A stretch of 64,000 bases of DNA from Alloacidobacterium sp963823845 (GTDB lineage Bacteria; Acidobacteriota; Terriglobia; Terriglobales; Acidobacteriaceae). The position numbers were made by a program, and so were the translations under genes. Shown here in pieces: positions 57,237 through 64,000 of the stretch. The notes below the pieces were generated by a model. That model was not told the DNA's origin. It saw nothing but the letters and a program-made list of their open reading frames with translations, and did not search any database. Location of the stretch: assembly GCA_963823845.1 (NCBI GenBank), contig CAWGND010000014.1, positions 930,001 to 994,000 on the forward strand, in the 5' to 3' direction. Each line of letters opens with the position of its first letter. The stretch's first letter is position 1.

Positions 57237-57635
57237 GTGGAACTCCTTCTCAATATTGCGTGGCTCGTGCTCTCCGTGTCCCTTGCCTTTTGTTGGATCA
57301 GGGGGTGGACATGTTCCAAAATTCTGGACAGGAGACTGCAACTGCTGGCGCTGGCGATGCTTATTATCATTCTGCTTCCGGTCATTTCTATGACCGATGA
57401 CATGCAAGCCATATCCACCGCAGAAATAGAGCATGTGACGCGACGCGCAGATTGGCCGCCAAATTCGGATCAACTTTCAGGTCTCGTTGTTGCACTGAAC
57501 ATTCAGCTCTTTGCGAGTAGACACTTCTTCAATCTGCAGACCTTCGCCCGTGTAGAACCGGCTATTGAGAACGTGCGGCCCCAGAGCGGGCCCACCCGAC
57601 AGATGGCAAACCGGCCGCCGCCGTTCACGGCTTAG
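57237..57635 (+). CDS. Small membrane protein leading the efflux operon
   Basis: 132 residues from GTG 57237. Two membrane helices (about 2-20 and 35-52, ALAMLIIILLPVISMTDDMQ), then a soluble tail. I recall a similar leader gene, with the conserved MTDDMQ phrase, before CzcCBA/Cus-type operons in acidobacteria. It is followed by tolC-like gene 72 bases later. A periplasmic or metal-sensing role is possible but unproven. Confidence 0.68.
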   Translation: MELLLNIAWLVLSVSLAFCWIRGWTCSKILDRRLQLLALAMLIIILLPVISMTDDMQAISTAEIEHVTRRADWPPNSDQLSGLVVALNIQLFASRHFFNLQTFARVEPAIENVRPQSGPTRQMANRPPPFTA

Positions 57636-57706
57636 TTTTATCCTCCATCGAATTCATCTCACTTGTATTCGCTAGGACTCGTCATGCGGTCCCGGGATGT
57701 GTGTAT

Positions 57707-58951
57707 ATGAAACAACTTCTTATAAGAAGCGCCCTTCTGCTAGCATCGTTCGCGGGCGCGTCTCTGCAAGCGCAAGCGCCGCAGCCGCTAACGTTGCAGC
57801 AAGCGCTCGAGATGGCGCGCACCAGAAATCCAACCCTGCTCTCCGGACAGCAACACGTGATTGCCACGAAGGCCAACGAAATCACTGCCGGTCTGCGCCA
57901 GAACCCCAACTTCCAAATCTCAGGCTCCGACGTAAGTCTCCCCGCCAGCAATCCCGCCAGTCCATATTCATACGCGGCAAACGTCAATCGTCTGTTCGAG
58001 CGCGGAGAAAAACGCCGCTGGCGGCTCGACATTGCTCATGCCACGACCGACCTAACACAGAGCCAGTACAAGGACACGGAGCGTCAGACGGCTCTCGCCG
58101 TTAAGCAAGCTTTCACCCAGATGCTCGCAGCTAAGGCCGCCTTGCAGATTTCTGACGACAACCTCGAGAGCTACCGCAGGACCGTCGATCTCAGCAAAGT
58201 GCGCCTCAACGCTGGCGATATTAGCGCTACAGACTTTGAGCGCATAGACCTTCAGCTTGCTGAGTTTGAGTCAGACTACGACAATGCGCGTCTCAATCTC
58301 CTCCAGTCGAGCGATCAACTGCAATTGCTGCTCGGCATCGAAAAACCGGCAAACACTTTTGATATCACCGGCACGCTCGACCCGCCTTCGATCACCGCTC
58401 CCCTCGCGCAAATAGAGCAGCAAGCGTTGCAATCCCGCCCCGATTATCTAGCAGCACACCGGTCCGTTCGCCTTGCCGATTCCAACATCAGACTTGCGGA
58501 CGCTGACGGCACTACCGATCCAACAATTGGCGGCGAATATGAGCGCACCGCAACCTACAACAGCGCCGGCTTTCAAGTCAGCATTCCTTTACGTATCTTT
58601 GATCGCAATCAGGGGGAAAAGGAACGCACCCGTTACGAAGCGCAATCCAGCCGCTTCGCAGAAACAGCCGCACGGAATCAGGTCATAAACGACGTGGAGC
58701 AGGCATGGGCTGGTTATGAAACCGCCGCGGCCATGGCAAAGCGCTATCACGGCCACTATCTTGAGGAAGCAACGCGGGTGCGCGACAACTTGGAGTTCAG
58801 CTATCGTCGGGGCGGCACCACACTGCTCGACTACCTCGATGCCTTACGCGACTATCGCCAGACAAACCTCAACGCACTGAATGCAAACACTCAGGTCTGG
58901 CTCGCCATTCACCAGGTCAGCTTCGCCGCTGCAACGGAGATCATCCCATGA
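57707..58951 (+). CDS. TolC-type outer-membrane efflux protein (CzcC/CusC-like)
   Basis: 414 residues from ATG 57707. Cleavable signal (MKQLLIRSALLLASFAGASL). Two long helical repeats typical of the OEP fold: LQQALEMARTRNPTLLSGQQ, QTALAVKQAFTQMLAAKAAL in the first half; YRRGGTTLLDYLDALRDYRQ near the C terminus. It forms the trimeric channel. The stop overlaps the next gene (ATGA at 58948). Intact. Confidence 0.93.
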   Translation: MKQLLIRSALLLASFAGASLQAQAPQPLTLQQALEMARTRNPTLLSGQQHVIATKANEITAGLRQNPNFQISGSDVSLPASNPASPYSYAANVNRLFERGEKRRWRLDIAHATTDLTQSQYKDTERQTALAVKQAFTQMLAAKAALQISDDNLESYRRTVDLSKVRLNAGDISATDFERIDLQLAEFESDYDNARLNLLQSSDQLQLLLGIEKPANTFDITGTLDPPSITAPLAQIEQQALQSRPDYLAAHRSVRLADSNIRLADADGTTDPTIGGEYERTATYNSAGFQVSIPLRIFDRNQGEKERTRYEAQSSRFAETAARNQVINDVEQAWAGYETAAAMAKRYHGHYLEEATRVRDNLEFSYRRGGTTLLDYLDALRDYRQTNLNALNANTQVWLAIHQVSFAAATEIIP

Positions 58952-60030
58952 GCCAAAGGCCTCTCACTGCCTTCCTCCTTTTATGCGTGCTGACGCTCAC
59001 GGCCTGCAATCACCCGGATGAAGTGACCACTCCGGCTCCTGCCACGGGCAAAGATGTCGTAGATACAGTAACTGTCCATCCAGCGCAAGTGACCGACACG
59101 CTCAGTCTGCCGGCGCGACTCATGCCAAATCCCACCGACGTGGTCCATATCTATCCGCCACTCAGTGGGCGCGTTCTTACACTCAAGGTCCTGCCAGGCC
59201 AGGAGGTCAGCAAGGGTCAGACAATTGGCACCTTGCAGAGCAACGACGGTGCATCCGCCCGATCGGATTTTGAGAAAGCAAAGATCGAAGCAGCCCGCGC
59301 AGATCTTCAACTGCAGCGTGCCCAGGAACTTCTGCAGCATGAAGTCATGGCGCAGAAAGACTACGACGATCTGAAGGCGGTCGACGATGCCGATCACGCG
59401 GATCTCGAACGCACGAGGCAAACACTCCACAATCTGGGATTCTCCGAAAATGACACATCGGTTGATCTTCCTCTTCGGTCACCCATCAGCGGTATTGTTC
59501 TTGACGTGGGCACGGCACCGGGTGAACTGCAGCGCTCGCTTGACAACGCCAATGCCATCGCCACGATCGCCAACATCGACCCCATCTGGGTTGTCGGCGA
59601 TCTCTACCCAAACGATGTCGATGCTGTGCGGCGCGGACAATCTGTTGAGGTTCGCGTGAATGGATATCCAAATGAAGTGCACGCAGGCGCGATCGACAAT
59701 ATTTCGGATGCGGTTGATCCCACAACCTTAACTCTTAAAGTGCGCGTAGTCCTTGCGAATCCCGCTCACAAGTTCAAACCCCAGATGTATGCAACCATCT
59801 CGGTTGCAAATCTAAAGCGCCAGGCGATTGTCGTTCCCTCCACTGCCGTCATCCGCGATGGCATCAAGAATTATGTTTTCGTCGCTACGCCTGACCACAA
59901 GTACGCCCGGCGCGACGTGGAACTGGGCGAGACACATGAAAAAACCGTGGAGGTCACACACGGTCTTGAAGACGGCGAGCAAGTCGTGAGTACAGGCGCA
60001 GAACTGCTGCGTCAGGCAGGAGCGCAGTAA
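58948..60030 (+). CDS. RND periplasmic adaptor (CzcB/CusB-like), lipoprotein
   Basis: 360 residues. Lipobox LTLTAC with Cys20 (after LLLCVLTLTA), so anchored in a membrane. Then a lipoyl/hairpin/beta-barrel order: VHIYPPLSGRVLTLKVLPGQ (lipoyl), DLQLQRAQELLQHEVMAQKD (hairpin), PIWVVGDLYPNDVDAVRRGQ (barrel), and a membrane-proximal end. It links the inner pump to the outer channel. The stop is immediately followed by the pump's ATG at 60031. Confidence 0.93.
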   Translation: MSQRPLTAFLLLCVLTLTACNHPDEVTTPAPATGKDVVDTVTVHPAQVTDTLSLPARLMPNPTDVVHIYPPLSGRVLTLKVLPGQEVSKGQTIGTLQSNDGASARSDFEKAKIEAARADLQLQRAQELLQHEVMAQKDYDDLKAVDDADHADLERTRQTLHNLGFSENDTSVDLPLRSPISGIVLDVGTAPGELQRSLDNANAIATIANIDPIWVVGDLYPNDVDAVRRGQSVEVRVNGYPNEVHAGAIDNISDAVDPTTLTLKVRVVLANPAHKFKPQMYATISVANLKRQAIVVPSTAVIRDGIKNYVFVATPDHKYARRDVELGETHEKTVEVTHGLEDGEQVVSTGAELLRQAGAQ

Positions 60031-63000
60031 ATGCAGGCTTTCATTAGCATGCTCCTCCGCTATCGAAATATAGTCCTGATCATTTTTCTGGCATCGCTCG
60101 CCGGGGGCATCCTCGCATTTCTACGGTTGGATATCGAGGCCTACCCGGATCCATCTCCTCCAATGGTTGAGTTCATCACGCAGAATCCGTCATGGTCGGC
60201 CGAAGAAATGGAACAGCAGGTGACCGTTCCTCTTGAAGCAGGTTTGAACGGAACGCCTCATCTCGAACAGATTCGCTCCATCAGCATCTTTGGCCTCAGC
60301 GACGTGAAGCTGTACTTCACCTTTGACAGTGATTACTTTACAGATCGGCAGGAAGCCCTCAACCGCCTGCAGTCCGTCAACCTGCCAAATAATCTTCAGC
60401 CTCAGCTTTCTCCTGAATCCCCTATCGGCGAGATCTATCGCTATCAACTCACAGGCCCCGGATATTCACTGAACGACCTCAAAGCCACGCAGGATTGGCT
60501 GCTCGTCCGCGAGATGAAGCAGGTGCCGGGCATCATCGACGTGGCGACGTTGGGAGGAACGACGCGCCAGTACCAGGCGGAAGTAGACCCCAATAGACTC
60601 CTCGCACACGGCGTCACGATGACGCAAGTCGTCAACGCCATCCAGAACAGCAACGCCAACGCCGGCGGCAACTACCTTACACTCGGCAGCCAGAGCGTGA
60701 ATGTGCGAGGTATCGGCCTTCTTCATTCAATTGCAGACATGAATAACATCGTCGTTGCAGAACGGAACGGTGTCCCCGTGCTTTTAAGAGACGTCGCTGA
60801 CGTTAAGGAAGGCCATCAGCCTCGCCTTGGCAAGGTAGGGCGTGATGAGCAGTCCGACATCGTCGAAGGCATCGTGCTCCTGCAGAAGAATGAAAAGTCT
60901 CTTCCGGCGCTGGCGGGCCTCCGGGAAAAAATCAAAGAATTGAATGGAGGCAATCTTCTGCCCCCGGGCATGAAGATCGACACCATCTACGACCGGACAA
61001 CCCTCATTGACACCACCACACGCACCGTCCGCCACGTCATCATTACAGGACTCATCCTTGTCACGCTTGTCCTTCTGAGCATGCTTGGCGATCTGCGCAT
61101 CACGGCTATCGCTGCTATTACGATTCCCTTCGCAGTGCTTTTTTCTTTCGCCATGATGGTCCTGACAGATCATTCGGCCAACCTCATCTCAATTGGAGCC
61201 ATCGACTTCGGCATTCTCGTCGATGCCTCCATTGTCGTGCTCGAGAGCGTCTATCGTAAAATCTCGCGTCGAGTACAAGGTGAAGAAGTCGCGGAATTGA
61301 TCATGGAAGGTGTTGGCGATGCAGCCAAGCCGGTCCTCTTCGCGACGCTGATCATTCTCGTCGCTTTCATCCCTCTCTTCACGATGCAGGGCGTTCCGGG
61401 AAAAATATTTGCGCCGATGTCGGTGACATATGGATTCGCGCTGACTGGAGCGCTCATCTTCGCGCTTGTATTCGCTCCAGTGCTTGGCTCCTTTGCCATC
61501 CCTAAACAGATCAAGCAGGTAGCGGAAGACACCTGGTTAAGCGGTTTTTTCCGCCGCCACTATGATAAGGGCCTCAAGCGCGCACTCAAATTCCGAAAAC
61601 TTGCATGGATCGCCGTTCTCGGCGGGCTCGTTCTGGCGATGGCGCTCTTTAACTTTGTGGGCGGCGAATTCATGCCGGCGCTTGAAGAAGGCAATCTCTG
61701 GATTCGCGCAACCATGCAGCAGGACATCTCCTTTCCTCAATCGGAAAAGATGGCAGACAAAATCCGCGCCACGCTTCACTCCTACCCAGAGATCACCCAA
61801 GTGGTGTCGCAGATGGGCCGTCCAGACGACGGTACCGACGTAAGCACCTTCAACAACATTGAATTCCTTGCGAGCCTGAAACCATCTGGAGAATGGCGCC
61901 CTCAATTTCACGGCAACAAGGACACGTTGATTGCGGCTATCGAAAGGGACTTCGAGCAATACCCTGGCATCGACTTCAACTTCTCGCAAAATATTCAGGA
62001 CAATGTTGAAGAGGCCATGTCCGGAGTAAAGGGCGAAAACTCGCTCAAACTGTTCGGCAATGATTTCGACGACCTCACGCGCATCGCCGGTCAGATTCAG
62101 AATGTGATGGGTAAGGTGCAGGGAATTGCCGACATCGGTGTCTTTAACGTAACGGGCCAACCCAGCCTGTTGGTTTCCATCGATCGCAGCAAGGCGGCGC
62201 GCTATGGCCTTCAGCCCCAGGATGTAAATAATGTAGTTCAAGCCGCCGTTGGCGGTGCGCCGGTGACGCAAATCATCGATGGTGATCGCCGCTTCGATTT
62301 TGCTCTGCGCTATTCGCCAGATTACCGCGACACGCCTGAAGCAATCAGCAAGATACTTCTTCCTACTCCGGACGGCGCACAGGTGCCGCTTGGCACAATC
62401 GCCGACGTCGGCCTCAAAAACGGCGCCTTCATGATTTACCACGAAGGCGCGCGGCGCTACATTCCCATCAAATTTAGCGTGCGCGGACGCGATCTCGCCA
62501 GCGCCATTCAGGACCTGAAGCAGCAGTTGTCCGACCAAGTAAAATTGCCGACCGGCTACAATTACACTTGGGCAGGCGAGTTCGACAGCCTGCAGAAAGA
62601 ACAGCGCCGCCTGGCCTACATCATCCCATTAAGCCTTGCGGTGATCCTGATCCTCCTCTACATTCAATTCCGCACCTGGAAAGATGCTTTCATTGTTGTC
62701 GGAACACTTCCCTTCGCGGCAATCGGCGGTATCCTTGCTCTCTTCATCACCCGTACTTCATTTAGCATCTCCGCCGCTGTCGGCTTCACTTCGCTTACCG
62801 GAGTCGCAACCCTGGGCGCTGTCGTCTTTCTTTCGGGAATCCGCCGCGCTCAACGCGAAGAGGGTTTTGATCATGGGCTGGAGAAAGGCTGTCTCGATGA
62901 AATGCGGCCTGTGGTGATGGCCTGCATGGCCGCTGGTCTTGGTCTTCTGCCCGCCGCCGTCTCCAATGGAATCGGCGCTCAGGCACAGCAACCGCTCGCG

Positions 63001-63114
63001 CGCGTCGTCGTTGGCGGAATGCTCACAACAGTCTTCTCGATCCTCTTCGTCATGCCGCTCCTTGTTCGGGCCTTCACGTCGCGCAAAGAATTCGAGGACT
63101 CCGTCCCCGAATAA
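60031..63114 (+). CDS. Heavy-metal RND efflux pump (CzcA/CusA-type)
   Basis: 1,027 residues, 12 membrane helices, two large periplasmic loops. TM4 reads AIDFGILVDASIVVLESVYR, with D392, D398 and E405 matching the proton-relay triad of CzcA (AxDFGxxVDxxxxxxE), which marks the HME rather than the drug-type RND branch. Exports divalent or monovalent metal ions from the periplasm using proton motive force; the metal cannot be chosen reliably. Complete, last gene of the operon; stop at 63114. Confidence 0.95.
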   Translation: MQAFISMLLRYRNIVLIIFLASLAGGILAFLRLDIEAYPDPSPPMVEFITQNPSWSAEEMEQQVTVPLEAGLNGTPHLEQIRSISIFGLSDVKLYFTFDSDYFTDRQEALNRLQSVNLPNNLQPQLSPESPIGEIYRYQLTGPGYSLNDLKATQDWLLVREMKQVPGIIDVATLGGTTRQYQAEVDPNRLLAHGVTMTQVVNAIQNSNANAGGNYLTLGSQSVNVRGIGLLHSIADMNNIVVAERNGVPVLLRDVADVKEGHQPRLGKVGRDEQSDIVEGIVLLQKNEKSLPALAGLREKIKELNGGNLLPPGMKIDTIYDRTTLIDTTTRTVRHVIITGLILVTLVLLSMLGDLRITAIAAITIPFAVLFSFAMMVLTDHSANLISIGAIDFGILVDASIVVLESVYRKISRRVQGEEVAELIMEGVGDAAKPVLFATLIILVAFIPLFTMQGVPGKIFAPMSVTYGFALTGALIFALVFAPVLGSFAIPKQIKQVAEDTWLSGFFRRHYDKGLKRALKFRKLAWIAVLGGLVLAMALFNFVGGEFMPALEEGNLWIRATMQQDISFPQSEKMADKIRATLHSYPEITQVVSQMGRPDDGTDVSTFNNIEFLASLKPSGEWRPQFHGNKDTLIAAIERDFEQYPGIDFNFSQNIQDNVEEAMSGVKGENSLKLFGNDFDDLTRIAGQIQNVMGKVQGIADIGVFNVTGQPSLLVSIDRSKAARYGLQPQDVNNVVQAAVGGAPVTQIIDGDRRFDFALRYSPDYRDTPEAISKILLPTPDGAQVPLGTIADVGLKNGAFMIYHEGARRYIPIKFSVRGRDLASAIQDLKQQLSDQVKLPTGYNYTWAGEFDSLQKEQRRLAYIIPLSLAVILILLYIQFRTWKDAFIVVGTLPFAAIGGILALFITRTSFSISAAVGFTSLTGVATLGAVVFLSGIRRAQREEGFDHGLEKGCLDEMRPVVMACMAAGLGLLPAAVSNGIGAQAQQPLARVVVGGMLTTVFSILFVMPLLVRAFTSRKEFEDSVPE

Positions 63115-63153
63115 ACTACTTGAGTACCCCTGTCCCTCGATCAGTGGGAGTAC

Positions 63154-64000
63154 TCACTCTTCCCGCAATACTTCAAGCGGTTTCTGTCCAAGAATCCGGA
63201 AGCTGGCAATCCAGCCTGTCGCCACTGCAAGCACGGCCGTCGCGATGACAGAAACTCCACTCACAACAAATTCCGGATGGTATGGGACTTCCATCCGGTG
63301 CAGCAACACACGCGACAACAGGTTAGCGAATATCACGCCAACCACCCCCGCCAACAGCCCCAGGACAACAAACTCGATGCTGAAGATGGCCGCAATCCGG
63401 TTGCGCGTAGCACCAAGCGTCTTCAACACCACCACTTCGCGAATGCGTCTGAAGCGTGTGCTCGCCACGCTCGATGCCAGAATGATCGTGCCCGAAAAGA
63501 TCGAGAATGCCGCCAGAAATCGAATCACCAGCGTAATCTGATGCACCACACTCTGCACCGTTTCGAGAATATCCGCAATATTGATCACCGTTACCGTAGG
63601 ATATGCGGCAAACAAAGCGCGCTCCATAAACGGAATCTGCTTCGCCTGCACATGCACCGCCGCGTACCAGACATTCGGCAGCCCCTGAAGCGACCCAGAC
63701 GGCAAAATAAACTCGCTGCGCGCGAAAACGTGCTCACTCTCCGCCTTGTAGATCGCCGCCACACGTGTATGAATCGCGGTCTCCCCTGATTCGAAATCGA
63801 CCTGCGACCCTGGATGCAAATTCAGCCTGCGCGCCACATGATCTACCACAGCCAATCCATCTGCGTCGCTTTTCTGCCACCACTTCCCATGCATCACCTT
63901 CACGCCCTCAGGCACCGAGTCTGCCCAGGTCACGGAAACCGACGACAACAGCCGCTTCGGATAATTCTTCACTTTCAGTTGGTCTATGGGAACACCGTCA
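63154..64000 (-). CDS. FtsX-type ABC permease, C-terminal part (runs off right edge)
   Basis: The minus strand is open from 64000 (phase continues beyond the window) to 63154. VIRFLAAFSIFSGTIILASS, RRIREVVVLKTLGATRNRIA and FVVLGLLAGVVGVIFANLLS form the last FtsX membrane unit, preceded by a periplasmic segment. It resembles the DUF-type YbbP permeases of lysophospholipase/ABC systems. Convergent with the efflux operon, with 39 bases between them. Confidence 0.88.
   Translation of the reverse strand, partial: DGVPIDQLKVKNYPKRLLSSVSVTWADSVPEGVKVMHGKWWQKSDADGLAVVDHVARRLNLHPGSQVDFESGETAIHTRVAAIYKAESEHVFARSEFILPSGSLQGLPNVWYAAVHVQAKQIPFMERALFAAYPTVTVINIADILETVQSVVHQITLVIRFLAAFSIFSGTIILASSVASTRFRRIREVVVLKTLGATRNRIAAIFSIEFVVLGLLAGVVGVIFANLLSRVLLHRMEVPYHPEFVVSGVSVIATAVLAVATGWIASFRILGQKPLEVLREE

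Noticed and set aside
61537..62538. 333-residue minus-strand open frame
   Set aside because: Antisense to the RND pump; no motif.

Overview
The window looks like a heavily rearranged accessory region of an Acidobacteriota chromosome (class Terriglobia, the Granulicella/Terriglobus/Edaphobacter type). This rests on recalled family resemblance, not on a search: ADOP-type FtsX permeases, VWFA-related proteins, SYLF protein, DUF2306 protein, GAF-SpoIIE phosphatases and several very small conserved proteins all recall that group.

Layout. 0-0.5 kb: edge of an IS1182-type transposase. 0.5-3.3 kb: MarR regulator with a palindromic operator, divergent from a three-gene membrane operon whose CPBP protease is frameshifted. 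3.4-6.8 kb: truncated dnaE2, small genes and a decayed integrase. 6.9-14.8 kb: AsmA-like protein, glycogen-debranching-type hydrolase, glycosyltransferase, SDR dehydrogenase and SYLF protein, with a YihY remnant. 15-19.3 kb: deleted IS30 element, a cluster of tiny genes, and an IS110/IS21 patchwork. 19.4-29.4 kb: Crp/Fnr regulator, ABM-like protein, frameshifted SagB-type dehydrogenase, CIRCE-controlled groES and a frameshifted groEL, an intact IS1182-type element, a broken SRAP protease and a polytopic membrane protein. 29.8-38.6 kb: cold-shock protein, a 0.2 kb mini-IS30, broken GNAT and glycoside hydrolase, TerC, PdxH, small genes, a complete IS110 transposase with a conserved structured 3' region, and a VOC protein. 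39.2-49.9 kb: a run of tightly packed small novel genes, a glycosyltransferase/glycosidase-like fusion with a collapsed GH130 partner, many gene fragments, an oxidoreductase and a GAF-PP2C phosphatase. 50.3-55 kb: DedA-rhodanese fusion, truncated ABC permease and LysR, all damaged. 55.2-57.1 kb: AlpA-like regulator, P4-type integrase and tRNA-Gln(CTG). Beyond the tRNA (57.2-63.1 kb) lies an intact heavy-metal RND efflux operon, then an FtsX permease running off the right edge.

Reading. The integrase sits just past the 3' end of the tRNA gene, so an island probably extends leftward from there; no second attachment site was seen in the window, so its left end may lie outside. The cargo is rich in stress and envelope functions (chaperonins, cold shock, SOS/translesion, dehydrogenases, glycan enzymes, TerC). 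Many genes are lost through single-base shifts, internal deletions or IS insertion, and several families occur twice, one copy good and one a fragment (SRAP, SagB, SpoIIE phosphatase, IS110, IS1182). A dispersed palindromic repeat, entered at least once and possibly twice by IS30-type elements, is spread across the region. The efflux operon to the right is undamaged, consistent with the tRNA marking a boundary.
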